From Azoarcus sp. (GTDB lineage Bacteria; Pseudomonadota; Gammaproteobacteria; Burkholderiales; Rhodocyclaceae), in the NCBI GenBank assembly GCA_031258035.1, contig JAIRNL010000255.1, positions 1-17,900 on the forward strand: a stretch of DNA of 17,900 nucleotides, read 5' to 3'. Position 1 is the first letter of the stretch; every line of letters starts with the position of its first letter. Below the pieces are notes generated by a model. That model did no database searches. It had not been told where the DNA came from and saw only the letters and a list, made by a program, of their open reading frames with translations. Positions 1 to 7,693 of the stretch are shown piece by piece. The position numbers and the translations under genes are program-made.

Positions 1-58
1 GTATCTCGTCGCCGCGACTTCAGTATCTCGTCGCCGCGACTTCAGTATCTCGTCGCCG
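1..58. repeat. 22-bp tandem repeat, two full units plus a 14-nt partial
   Basis: Identical units lie at 1-22 and 23-44, and a third unit begins at 45 and diverges after about 58. Each full unit holds the odd palindrome GTCGCCGCGAC (8-18 and 30-40). The array probably continues left of the window, so the true copy number is unknown. It covers the last 12-13 codons and the stop of nafY. Because 22 is not a multiple of three, each unit is read in a different frame, and the nafY stop (TGA on the minus strand, 20-22) is supplied by the repeat itself. Confidence 0.9.
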
Positions 59-772
59 GGAGAGTTCTCTCTCGTATTTAGCCAGCGAGGCGGCGGGTAC
101 GCCCATGATGCGAGCCAGCCACGGCGGCGGCGTCCTGAGATGTTCCTGGAGGCGAGCCAGCACTTCTTTTGCCGCGCCCCCACTGGGCTGCTTGACGGGA
201 TGGACGCCGGCGCGCACCACTTTGGCGGCCGCCGGGCCGCCGATGGATTGCAGGTAGAGGATCTGGCAATCGGCCACCAGCGCGGCGCGGGCGGCATTCC
301 TGTCTTCGGCATGGAAGGTTTGCAGCGCGTCGCGCACGGCGATGAGCCGGGCCGCGTCCGGCGATACTTGGTAGATGAGGAAGCGTTCGCAGGAGCCAAA
401 ATGCCCGTCCAGCATTTCATCGTGGTTGGAGGCGATGGCGACGCGGATGGAACGGGGCAGGTCGCCTTCGGCATAGGCTTCGGTGGCGGGGAGGTCGCTG
501 CCTGCCACGCCTTCGCCCTTGAAGAGGCGAATCACGGCCTTGAGCGCGTCAAGCCCGATGCCGACGGCGCAGTTTTCCCCGGCGTGGCCGCCAGCGAGTA
601 TTTCGCGCAGATCTTCCACCGTGATTTGCGCCAGCCGGGTTTCGGTAAGCGGCAGGCCGTACCGATCAGCCAGGGCATTCACGAACGCTTTGATGTCGAG
701 GTGGTTCAGGGCACGCGCCGCGCAGGCAATCCGAAGCGCCGCTTCGCGGGAGGCGGCAGGTTGAGGGGACAT
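20..772 (-). CDS. nafY: NafY/NifY-type FeMo-cofactor-binding protein (NifX family)
   Basis: This 250-residue protein resembles NafY, the gamma protein of Azotobacter, which binds apo-dinitrogenase and FeMo-cofactor during nitrogenase maturation in the cytoplasm. Residues 1-100 form an N-terminal helical domain as in NafY. Residues 108-215 form the NifX/NafY core, opening with VAIASNHDEMLDGHFGSC (111-128). Its His124 sits in the conserved DGHFG motif, where the NafY cofactor-ligand histidine lies. Its place as the last gene of nifHDKT-nafY matches the Azotobacter order. The ATG at 772 is preceded by GAGG eight bases upstream. The C-terminus (RRRDTEVAATRY) is encoded by the 22-bp tandem repeat and is unlikely to be ancestral. 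NifX or NifY are alternative names; the two-domain length favours NafY. Confidence 0.85.
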   Translation of the reverse strand: MSPQPAASREAALRIACAARALNHLDIKAFVNALADRYGLPLTETRLAQITVEDLREILAGGHAGENCAVGIGLDALKAVIRLFKGEGVAGSDLPATEAYAEGDLPRSIRVAIASNHDEMLDGHFGSCERFLIYQVSPDAARLIAVRDALQTFHAEDRNAARAALVADCQILYLQSIGGPAAAKVVRAGVHPVKQPSGGAAKEVLARLQEHLRTPPPWLARIMGVPAASLAKYERELSRRRDTEVAATRY

Positions 773-797
773 GGGATACGCCTCATGAAGTTTTGCC

Positions 798-812
798 GGG
801 GCATGGCGCCCC
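798..812 (-). other. Short stem-loop in the nifT-nafY gap
   Basis: GGGGC (798-802) and GCCCC (808-812) form a five-pair GC stem with a five-base loop. It is weaker than the stems in the three gaps upstream and has no clean U-tract, so termination is doubtful. Confidence 0.3.
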
Positions 813-841
813 TGTGTTTTCCTCTTGGCGGAACGACGTTT

Positions 842-1069
842 TCAGTCTTCCGCCGCGCCGAGCCGCCGCGCGCGCACCGAGATGGGCAGGCGCGCCGGTC
901 TGGGGATGGGGTCGATGTAATAGCTGCCGCCGTTTTCCAGTTTCAGTTCGCCGCCCCATTTGTCCGGGCCGTCGAATTCGATCGACTGGATGTCGGCTTC
1001 CAGGTCGCGCTTGGGCAGGTAGAACACCAGCCCGCCAGCGGGATTTTCTCGAATCATGATGTTGGCCAT
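842..1069 (-). CDS. nifT: NifT/FixU family protein
   Basis: This small protein of 75 residues matches the NifT/FixU family in length, position and sequence: an N-terminal MIRENPAGGLVFYLPKRDLE segment and a central WGGELKLENG-type beta region. NifT is usually found directly after nifK. Its role is unsettled: mutants in other diazotrophs have little phenotype, and a part in nitrogenase maturation has been suggested. The start has a good ribosome-binding site (AAAGGA, five bases from the ATG). It lies 63 nt after nifK and 69 nt before nafY, so it is surely cotranscribed with them. Confidence 0.92.
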   Translation of the reverse strand: MANIMIRENPAGGLVFYLPKRDLEADIQSIEFDGPDKWGGELKLENGGSYYIDPIPRPARLPISVRARRLGAAED

Positions 1070-1095
1070 GTCGTTCCTTTCGTCGCGGCGGCGTC

Positions 1096-1125
1096 GCGGG
1101 CGGGGAGGCTTTTCATTTCGCCCGC
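1096..1125 (-). other. Stem-loop between nifK and nifT
   Basis: GCGGGCG (1096-1102) pairs with CGCCCGC (1119-1125), seven GC pairs around a 16-base A/T-containing loop. It begins just after the nifK stop and ends before the nifT ribosome-binding site. It has no downstream U-run on the minus strand, so it is more likely a 3'-end stabiliser or processing barrier than a full terminator. Confidence 0.5.
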
Positions 1126-1132
1126 CGCGCTT

Positions 1133-2701
1133 TTATCGCACCAGGTCGTGGTTGAAATCGGTGACGCCCATCTGGCGGGTTTCGTCGTCCAGGCGCTCCA
1201 GCACGGCGTTCGTCAGGGTGGTGAGGAGGTACATCGCGCCCTCGTAGCCCAGGGTGGTCATGCGGTGCAGGTGGTGGCGATCGAAGATGGGAAAACCGAT
1301 GCGAATCAACGGTACTTCGCATTCCTTGCCTTTGTGGAGCGTGTCGCGCTGGATGAACTTGCCGTAGCTGTTGCCGATCAGGAAGTCGGGTTTGTCGGTG
1401 AAGCACAGGCTGCGCAGGTGCCAGAGGTCGCAGCCGGGGTAGGTTTTGCCATGTTCGCCGTAGGGGGAGCTTTCGAGGAGTTTGTCCACCGCTTTCGCCC
1501 ATTTTTTGGCGCCGTTGTTGCAGACGATGTGGGTGGGTTCGATGCCGAGTTCGAGCAGGTAGCGCACCATGCCGAAGGTGAAATCCGGGTCGCCGTAGAT
1601 CGCCATCTTCTTGCCGTGCAACCAGGCGTGCGAGTCGGTCATCATGTCGACCAGGCGGCCGCGCTCTTTTGCGAGCGAATCGGGAATGGGTTTGCCGGTG
1701 ACGTCCGAGATGGCCATCAGGAATTCGTCGGTGCCGTCCAGCCCGAGCGGAATCGAGATTTTGGGTACTTCCTGGTTCCAGGTGCTTTCCACGAATTTCC
1801 GCGTTTTCTCCAGCCCCATCGGTTGGAGCAGGAAGGTGGTGATGGCGTTGGGCGCGTCTTTCACTTCGGGGATCGTGGTGCCGCCCGCGTACATGCGGAA
1901 TTCGCCATCCGCCGGGGTATCCAGCACTTCTTCCGGATCGCAGAGGAAGGTGAAATCGACGTCCATCTCTTTGAGCATGCGCTTGATGACGCGGTAGTTG
2001 CCGAGGTAGGTCTCGAAGCCGGGGACGATGTTGATTTTGCCGTTCGCGCCGGGGGTCTTGCCTTCCATGTGGTTGAGGGTGAAATAGCGCAGGATGCCTT
2101 CTTCCATGTTGTCCCAGCCGGTGACGTGCGAGCCGACGAAGGACGGGGTGTGCGCGAAGGGCACCGGGAAATCCTTGTCCAGGTAGCCTTCGTTCTTGGC
2201 GTTGTTGACGAAGGCGCTCAGGTCGTCACCGATCACTTCGGCGATGCAGGTGGTCGACATGGCGATCATTTCCGCGCCGTAGAGGCGGGTGGCGTTGGAG
2301 AGTCCTTCGTGGACGTTTTTCTGTCCGCCGAATACCGCCGCGTCCTCGGTCATGGAGTCGGCGATGAAGGCGATCGGTTCCTTGAAATGGCGGTTGAAAT
2401 AGGTGCGGAAATAGGCGACGCAGCCTTGCGAGCCGTGGATATATACCAGGCTTTTGTAAAAACCCAGGCCGCACAGGGCGGAGCCGAGCGGCTGGCAGGC
2501 CTTGGCCGGGTTGATGGTGAGGGCCTCGCGCTTGAAGTTGAGTTCCTGGTATTGCTGGGTGGTCGTCCAGTCGAAGGTCTCGCGCACTTTGTCCGCGCCG
2601 GGGTTTTCCTCGAATTGTTCGCGCTTGTTCTTCAGGACGGCCCTGTAGTCGTCGTTGCGGAACAGCGGATAACAGGGTTTGATGTTTTCTACGTCTTGCA
2701 T
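1133..2701 (-). CDS. nifK: Nitrogenase MoFe protein beta subunit
   Basis: NifK forms the alpha2-beta2 dinitrogenase with NifD and shares the P-cluster through which electrons pass to FeMo-cofactor. The protein is 522 residues, within a residue of the Azotobacter subunit. It has the three P-cluster cysteines Cys69, Cys94 and Cys152, and Ser187 at the place of the serine that ligates the oxidised P-cluster. It opens with the family's characteristic MQDVENIKPCYPLF. I chose the ATG at 2701 because AAAGGGG lies six bases upstream. A frame open to a TTG at 2755 would add 18 unconserved residues. It follows nifD by 116 nt and is followed by nifT. No truncation or missing ligand was seen. Confidence 0.98.
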   Translation of the reverse strand: MQDVENIKPCYPLFRNDDYRAVLKNKREQFEENPGADKVRETFDWTTTQQYQELNFKREALTINPAKACQPLGSALCGLGFYKSLVYIHGSQGCVAYFRTYFNRHFKEPIAFIADSMTEDAAVFGGQKNVHEGLSNATRLYGAEMIAMSTTCIAEVIGDDLSAFVNNAKNEGYLDKDFPVPFAHTPSFVGSHVTGWDNMEEGILRYFTLNHMEGKTPGANGKINIVPGFETYLGNYRVIKRMLKEMDVDFTFLCDPEEVLDTPADGEFRMYAGGTTIPEVKDAPNAITTFLLQPMGLEKTRKFVESTWNQEVPKISIPLGLDGTDEFLMAISDVTGKPIPDSLAKERGRLVDMMTDSHAWLHGKKMAIYGDPDFTFGMVRYLLELGIEPTHIVCNNGAKKWAKAVDKLLESSPYGEHGKTYPGCDLWHLRSLCFTDKPDFLIGNSYGKFIQRDTLHKGKECEVPLIRIGFPIFDRHHLHRMTTLGYEGAMYLLTTLTNAVLERLDDETRQMGVTDFNHDLVR

Positions 2702-2707
2702 GGTGAT

Positions 2708-2714
2708 CCCCTTT
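2708..2714 (-). promoter_or_regulatory. nifK ribosome-binding site
   Basis: AAAGGGG on the minus strand, six bases before the ATG at 2701. It settles the start in favour of MQDVENI and against the upstream TTG. Confidence 0.8.
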
Positions 2715-2774
2715 GCGGCGCCACTTCGCCGTGGACGAGCCGCGAAAGTTTTCAAGAAAAGTCACGGGGTTCCG

Positions 2775-2803
2775 CCTTGCGTCCGGAAACCGGGGGCGCA
2801 AGG
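2775..2803 (-). other. Stem-loop between nifD and nifK
   Basis: CCTTGCG (2775-2781) pairs with CGCAAGG (2797-2803). The loop contains a second small stem, CCGG-TTT-CCGG on the minus strand. An eight-C run (minus strand, 2802-2809) overlaps the start of the stem and lies just after the nifD stop. A role in mRNA stability or in setting the NifD:NifK balance is inferred. Confidence 0.55.
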
Positions 2804-2817
2804 GGGGGGTTGAACGG

Positions 2818-4299
2818 TCAGGCGGCGGCTTTTTCGGCTTCTTCGGGTTGTTCGGTCTTTTTCAGCCAGGGTGGCGTCATCTTCTTCCAGCAGGGATTGT
2901 TGAGCGTCATGTCCATGTCGCGGGCGAAAATGGCGAAGCCGTCGACGCCGTGGTAGGGCCCGGAATAGTCCCAGGAATGCAGTTGCCGGAAAGGGACGCC
3001 CAGTTTGTGAAAGACGTATTTTTCCTTGATGCCGGAGCCGATCAGGTCGGGTTTCATGGCATCGACGAATTTCTCGAATTCGTAGCCGGTCACGTCGTCA
3101 TAGATGAGGGTGGCCTCGCCCATGTCCTTGATCGTGCGGTCGTAGTCGTCGTTGTGGGCGAATTCGTAGCCGGTGCCGATCACTTCCATGCCCAGGTCTT
3201 CGTAGGCGCCCACCACGTGGCGCGGCCGCAGGCCGCCGACGTAGAGCATCACTTTCTTGCCTTCGAGACGCGGACGGTATTTGGCGATCACCGCTTCCAT
3301 CATCGGGGTGTATTTTTCGATGACGCGCTCGGCGCCTTCCTTGATCCTGTCGTCGAAGAACGAGGCGATCCCGCGCAGGGATTCCTTGATCTTGGTGGGG
3401 CCGAAGAAATTGTATTCGCGCCAGGGAATGCCGTATTTTTCTTCCATGTGGCGGCTGATGTAGTTCATCGAGCGGTAACAGTGCAGGAGGTTGAGCTTTA
3501 CGTTGGGGGTGTTTTCCATCTCCGGGAGCGTGCCGTCGCCCGACCATTGCGCCACGACCCGGAGCCCCATTTCTTCCAACAGGATGCGCGAGGCCCAGGC
3601 GTCGCCGCCGATGTTGTAGTCGCCCAGGATCGCCACGTCGTAGGGCGTTTTCTCGAAGGGCCGGCCGTCGCGGTTGGAGAGAATCCAGTCGCGCACCGAG
3701 TCGTTGGCGATGTGGTGTCCGAGTGATTGCGAAACGCCCCGGAAACCTTCGCAGCGCACCGGCACCACGGGTTTGCCGATTTCGGCGGCGGCTTTCTTGG
3801 AGACCGCCTCGATGTCGTCGCCGATCAGGCCGATCGGGCATTCGGATTGCACGGAAATGCCCTTGTTGAGCGGGAAAAGCTGCTCGACTTCCTGGATCAG
3901 CCTGGCAAGTTTCTTGTCGCCGCCGAATACGATGTCCTTTTCCTGGAAATCGGAGGTGAAATTGATTTCACAAAAGGCGTCGACCCCGGTGGTGCCGACA
4001 TAGTAATTGCGCCGCCCGGCGCGGGCATATTGGCCACAGCCGATGGGGCCGTGCGAAATGGAGACCATATCCTTGATCGGGCCCCAGACCACGCCCTTGG
4101 AGCCGGCGTAGGCGCAGCCGCGCATGGTCATCACGCCGGGCAGGGATTTGCGGTTGGAGGTAATACACTTCTTCGAGGACTCCAGCGTCTTGTCGTTGAC
4201 CATCAGGTGTTTCTTGCGGTCTTTGTGCGCCTTTTCAGGATAGACCTCCAGGACCTCGGCGATCAGGGCCTCGGTTTCTTCGCGGGTAAGTGCTGCCAT
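2818..4299 (-). CDS. nifD: Nitrogenase MoFe protein alpha subunit
   Basis: NifD holds FeMo-cofactor, the site of N2 reduction, in the dinitrogenase tetramer. The protein is 493 residues, the usual length. The P-cluster cysteines are Cys62, Cys88 and Cys154. The cofactor ligands are Cys274 and His441, equivalent to Cys275 and His442 of Azotobacter. Active-site residues Val70, Arg96, Gln191 and His195 are all in place, so the enzyme should be a standard, catalytically competent Mo-nitrogenase rather than a V or Fe-only form. The ATG at 4299 has GAGAGGA seven bases upstream. It follows nifH by 92 nt, with a stem-loop in the gap. The C-terminal tail after residue 480 is charged and Ala-rich, which is common in proteobacterial NifD. 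Confidence 0.98.
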   Translation of the reverse strand: MAALTREETEALIAEVLEVYPEKAHKDRKKHLMVNDKTLESSKKCITSNRKSLPGVMTMRGCAYAGSKGVVWGPIKDMVSISHGPIGCGQYARAGRRNYYVGTTGVDAFCEINFTSDFQEKDIVFGGDKKLARLIQEVEQLFPLNKGISVQSECPIGLIGDDIEAVSKKAAAEIGKPVVPVRCEGFRGVSQSLGHHIANDSVRDWILSNRDGRPFEKTPYDVAILGDYNIGGDAWASRILLEEMGLRVVAQWSGDGTLPEMENTPNVKLNLLHCYRSMNYISRHMEEKYGIPWREYNFFGPTKIKESLRGIASFFDDRIKEGAERVIEKYTPMMEAVIAKYRPRLEGKKVMLYVGGLRPRHVVGAYEDLGMEVIGTGYEFAHNDDYDRTIKDMGEATLIYDDVTGYEFEKFVDAMKPDLIGSGIKEKYVFHKLGVPFRQLHSWDYSGPYHGVDGFAIFARDMDMTLNNPCWKKMTPPWLKKTEQPEEAEKAAA

Positions 4300-4362
4300 G
4301 ATATTTTCCTCTCATCGCCTCGACGCTCATCCGCGCCAGAGGCCAATGGACATTCATCGAAT

Positions 4363-4390
4363 TCCGGGGTTTTCCGAAAGCCGCCCCGGA
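4363..4390 (-). other. Stem-loop just after nifH
   Basis: TCCGGGG (4363-4369) pairs with CCCCGGA (4384-4390), seven pairs around a 14-base loop; the stem starts one base after the nifH stop codon. On the minus strand the stem is followed by AT-mixed sequence with no long U-run. Stem-loops at this place in other diazotrophs are linked to an abundant, stable nifH-only transcript. The same role is inferred here and fits the need for excess Fe protein. Confidence 0.6.
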
Positions 4391-4391
4391 C

Positions 4392-5291
4392 TCAGGCGGC
4401 GGCGGCGGCTTCGGCGGCAAGCTCGGCCGCGGTCTTGCCGATGATGGCTTCGTTTTCCGCGTCCATGATGCCGAACTCCATCAGCAGTTCTTCCAGTTCT
4501 TCCATTTCCAGCGGCTGGGGAATCACGAACTTTTTGTTGTCGATCACTTTCCTGGCCAGCGCCCGGTATTCGTCGGCCTGTTTCGCCTTGGGGTCGTACT
4601 CGATGACCGTCATGCGGCGGATTTCCGCGTGTTGCACGGTGTTGTCGCGCGGCACGAAATGGATCATCTGGGTGCCCAGTTTGGCGGCCAGGGCCTCGAT
4701 CAACTCGTCCTCGCGGTCGGTCTTCCTGGAATTGCAGATCAGCCCGGCCAGGCGCACGCTGCCGGAGTTCGCGTATTTCACGATGCCTTTCGAGATGTTG
4801 TTGGCCGCGTACATCGCCATCATCTCGCCCGAGCAGACGATGTAGATTTCCTGCGCCTTGTTTTCCCGGATCGGCATGGCGAAGCCGCCGCAGACCACGT
4901 CGCCCAGCACGTCGTAGAAGACGAAATCGAGGTCTTCGTCGTAGGCGCCTTCTTCTTCCAGGAAGTTGATGGCGGTGATCACGCCCCGCCCGGCGCAGCC
5001 CACGCCCGGTTCCGGGCCGCCGGATTCGACGCATTTCACGCCGCCGTAGCCGACGGCCATCACGTCTTCGAGTTCGAGGTCTTCCACCGATCCGGCCTCC
5101 GCGGCCAGGTGCATGACGGTGGTTTGCGCTTTCGAGTGCAGGATCAGACGGGTGGAGTCGGCCTTGGGGTCGCAGCCGACGATGAGGACTTTCTTGCCGG
5201 CCTCGGCCAGCGCCGCCACCAGATTTTGCGTGGTGGTGGACTTGCCGATACCGCCTTTGCCATAAATGGCGCATTGACGCAGTTTTGCCAT
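4392..5291 (-). CDS. nifH: Nitrogenase Fe protein (dinitrogenase reductase)
   Basis: NifH is a homodimeric ATPase that delivers electrons from its [4Fe-4S] cluster to NifDK and also takes part in FeMo-cofactor and P-cluster assembly. The protein is 299 residues. The P-loop GKGGIGKST is at residues 11-19. The cluster cysteines are Cys99 and Cys134. Arg102 lies in GCAGRGV, the arginine that DraT ADP-ribosylates and DraG restores; a draG homologue lies 1.4 kb away in the divergent operon. The ATG at 5291 has AGGAG nine bases upstream; a TTG three codons earlier is rejected because it abuts that site. The C-terminus ends in an Ala-rich tail. It is the first gene of the operon and is read from a sigma-54 promoter at 5356-5371. 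Confidence 0.99.
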   Translation of the reverse strand: MAKLRQCAIYGKGGIGKSTTTQNLVAALAEAGKKVLIVGCDPKADSTRLILHSKAQTTVMHLAAEAGSVEDLELEDVMAVGYGGVKCVESGGPEPGVGCAGRGVITAINFLEEEGAYDEDLDFVFYDVLGDVVCGGFAMPIRENKAQEIYIVCSGEMMAMYAANNISKGIVKYANSGSVRLAGLICNSRKTDREDELIEALAAKLGTQMIHFVPRDNTVQHAEIRRMTVIEYDPKAKQADEYRALARKVIDNKKFVIPQPLEMEELEELLMEFGIMDAENEAIIGKTAAELAAEAAAAA

Positions 5292-5300
5292 GGTGTGCAA

Positions 5301-5305
5301 CTCCT
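5301..5305 (-). promoter_or_regulatory. nifH ribosome-binding site
   Basis: AGGAG on the minus strand, nine bases from the ATG at 5291. It directly abuts the alternative TTG at 5300, which excludes that start. Confidence 0.8.
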
Positions 5306-5355
5306 GTTCGTTCCATCGGAGGTCGTGGGAATTCGACCTTTGCCCGATCCCCTAC

Positions 5356-5371
5356 CGCAGGAACCGTACCA
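5356..5371 (-). promoter_or_regulatory. Sigma-54 (-24/-12) promoter of nifHDKT-nafY
   Basis: Minus-strand TGGTACG-GTTC-CTGCG aligns with the sigma-54 consensus TGGCACG-N4-TTGCW. The invariant GG and GC are at the required spacing, and three other positions differ. The expected start of transcription is near 5345, giving a leader of about 54 nt. The C in place of the first T of the -12 element recalls the Klebsiella nifH promoter, whose cytosines just upstream of -12 weaken closed-complex binding and make it depend strictly on NifA. Confidence 0.8.
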
Positions 5372-5401
5372 GTTTGTAAGATTGCCCATAACAAGATGAT
5401 T

Positions 5402-5419
5402 CCATGAAGAATTTCATGG
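5402..5419. repeat. Short inverted repeat in the nif control region
   Basis: CCATGAA (5402-5408) and TTCATGG (5413-5419) form a seven-base palindrome with a four-base spacer, between the nifH promoter and the activator site. It could be a protein-binding site. No known operator was recognised in it. Confidence 0.35.
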
Positions 5420-5471
5420 CGCGCAGGGGCTTTTGGCGTGCGCGGGAAATGCGACAATTGTCTTCAGGCTT

Positions 5472-5487
5472 TGTCAAGCTACCGACA
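5472..5487. promoter_or_regulatory. NifA upstream activator sequence, shared
   Basis: TGT-CAAGCTACCG-ACA is an exact TGT-N10-ACA, and the flanks extend the dyad (TTTGT...ACAAA). Its centre is about 134 bases upstream of the predicted nifH start of transcription and about 129 upstream of the nifO start, within the usual range for NifA sites. No second exact copy was found between the two promoters, so one site appears to serve both. An IHF site would be expected on each side, but I could not identify one confidently. Confidence 0.8.
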
Positions 5488-5582
5488 AAGAAGCCAGCCG
5501 GCCGCGCCGGGAATTTCTGGCCCGCGAAACACTATGTTTCTGTTTTGGAAGGCTTGATTTGTCCGACGCCTTGGGCCTCGCC

Positions 5583-5598
5583 TGGCACGACGATTGCT
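5583..5598 (+). promoter_or_regulatory. Sigma-54 (-24/-12) promoter of nifO-nifQ-draG
   Basis: TGGCACG-ACGA-TTGCT is a perfect match to the sigma-54 consensus TGGCACG-N4-TTGCW. Transcription should start near 5609, 28 nt before the nifO ATG. It is a closer match than the divergent nifH promoter. Confidence 0.9.
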
Positions 5599-5636
5599 AC
5601 CGGGTAAGAGACGCCCCCCCTCGAGGAGCCTGGCTC

Positions 5637-6113
5637 ATGAGCCACATCACTTTCTACGAAAAACCCGGCTGTCGCGGCAACGCCCGCCAAAGAGCATTGC
5701 TGCTGGCTGCCGGGCACACGCTGGAAGTCAAGAGCCTGCCCGACGAAGCCTGGACGCGCCAACGCCTGCTCGCCTTCCTCACGCCCCTGCCGGTGGCGGA
5801 ATGGTTCAACCCCTCCGCGCCGCAGGTCAAGGCGGGCGAAATCGACCCGACGAACATCGACGCCGAAGCCGCCCTCGCCCTGATGCTGCAAAACCCCCTG
5901 CTCGTGCGCCGTCCCCTGATGGAATCCGCGGGCGAGCGCCGCGTCGGGTTTGTGCCGGAAGAAGTCGACGCCTGGGTGGGGCTGGCTGGGCAGACGGTCA
6001 GCGCGGCGGAACTGGGGTGCCAGGGCGGCGACCGTTGCAGCGGGCACCACGACGACGATGCCTGTCATGTGCCTCCTGGCGACGACGCCCAAGAAGCCGC
6101 CCCGCCTTCCTGA
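5637..6113 (+). CDS. nifO: Nitrogenase-associated ArsC/Spx-like protein NifO
   Basis: This 158-residue protein has the thioredoxin-like ArsC/Spx fold. It begins SHITFYEKPGCRGNARQ, with Cys12 in the place of the ArsC N-terminal cysteine, and residues 75-115 contain the family segment NPLLVRRPLME...VGFVPEEVDAWVG. It belongs to the nitrogenase-associated family that includes Azotobacter NifO, encoded next to nifQ there too and implicated in molybdenum or nitrate-linked control of nitrogenase. The exact reaction is unknown. The tail after residue 127 is rich in Cys, His and Asp (Cys128, Cys134, Cys143, His137, His138, His144), suggesting metal binding. I chose the ATG at 5637 because GAGGAG lies eight bases upstream and the sigma-54 promoter ends at 5598. 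The open frame runs further upstream, but that part would lie before the promoter. Confidence 0.88.
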   Translation: MSHITFYEKPGCRGNARQRALLLAAGHTLEVKSLPDEAWTRQRLLAFLTPLPVAEWFNPSAPQVKAGEIDPTNIDAEAALALMLQNPLLVRRPLMESAGERRVGFVPEEVDAWVGLAGQTVSAAELGCQGGDRCSGHHDDDACHVPPGDDAQEAAPPS

Positions 6114-6151
6114 ACCTCGCCGGTTCACCGGCATCGGTCTTCTGTCCGACG

Positions 6152-6748
6152 ATGATGTTGACCCTGGCTCGCGCCGCCCCTCTTGCCGCGCCTCTTTCGC
6201 CCCGCCAGCGCCTCCAGCACGCGCTGCTGGCGCGCCGGGCGTCCGCCGTCGCGCGGGATGACCCCAATCGCCCGATTCTGGCCAGCCTCCTTGCCGGGCG
6301 GATGTGCGATGCCGGAATGCTGCCAGCCAGCCTGGGACTCTCCGACGACGAACGCGCCCAACTGCGGCGCGACTATTTCGACGGCTCGCCGCTCGCGCTC
6401 CCCGGCGGGGTGGCGGAGGCGTTACCGGAAGGCGCGGATCTGGTCGACATGCTCCTCAGGGCGCGGGCCGGGCGTTTTCCCTCGGAAGCCTGGCTCGCCA
6501 AAATCGTCATCACCGCCTGCGCGGGCAAGGAACACCTCTGGCGCGACCTGGGCCTGGCGAACCGGCGGGAACTCTCCCAGCTCCTGACGAACGCCTTCCC
6601 CGCTTTCGCGCAAAAGAACACCGGCGACATGAAATGGAAAAAATTCCTCTACCGCGCCTACTGCGCCGGCGAGGGCATCTACGTGTGTCCCGCGCCGTCC
6701 TGCCGGGAATGCACCGACTACGCCAACTGTTTCGCGCCGGAAGTCTGA
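6152..6748 (+). CDS. nifQ: NifQ, molybdenum donor for FeMo-cofactor
   Basis: NifQ is an iron-sulfur protein that carries molybdenum to the NifEN/NifH complex for FeMo-cofactor synthesis. The diagnostic C-terminal motif C-x4-C-x2-C-x5-C is present as CPAPSCRECTDYANC (Cys179, 184, 187, 193), preceded by the conserved MKWKKFLYR (160-168). From the ATG at 6152 the protein has 198 residues, near the upper end for the family. A second ATG directly follows at 6155. Neither has a clear ribosome-binding site, so the start is uncertain and translation may depend on upstream nifO, which stops 38 nt before. The frame is open upstream to before 5600, but that part overlaps nifO and lacks family similarity. 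draG starts six bases after the stop. Confidence 0.93.
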   Translation: MMLTLARAAPLAAPLSPRQRLQHALLARRASAVARDDPNRPILASLLAGRMCDAGMLPASLGLSDDERAQLRRDYFDGSPLALPGGVAEALPEGADLVDMLLRARAGRFPSEAWLAKIVITACAGKEHLWRDLGLANRRELSQLLTNAFPAFAQKNTGDMKWKKFLYRAYCAGEGIYVCPAPSCRECTDYANCFAPEV

Positions 6749-6754
6749 CGTGAC

Positions 6755-7672
<918 letters not shown>

Positions 7673-7693
7673 CGCCGCGACGAATGGCCGGCG

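Noticed and set aside
1..58. CRISPR array at the left edge
   Set aside because: The units abut with no spacers and the period is only 22 bp, so it is a simple tandem repeat.
140..2956. 938-codon plus-strand open frame
   Set aside because: It lies antisense to nafY, nifT and nifK, whose families, ligands and ribosome-binding sites are clear. Its protein has no recognisable domain and the composition expected of a GC-rich antisense frame.
3727..4845. 372-codon plus-strand open frame
   Set aside because: Antisense to nifD and nifH; an artefact of codon bias.
4354..5457. 367-codon minus-strand open frame over nifH
   Set aside because: It is a shifted frame of nifH. The Arg/Pro-rich product lacks any motif and would need to begin upstream of the mapped nifH promoter.
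5433..5636. Upstream extension of nifO by 68 codons
   Set aside because: It would span the NifA site and the sigma-54 promoter; the ATG at 5637 has a good ribosome-binding site and begins the family core.
5594..6151. Long upstream extension of nifQ
   Set aside because: It overlaps all of nifO in another frame, is Arg/Pro-rich and lacks NifQ similarity.
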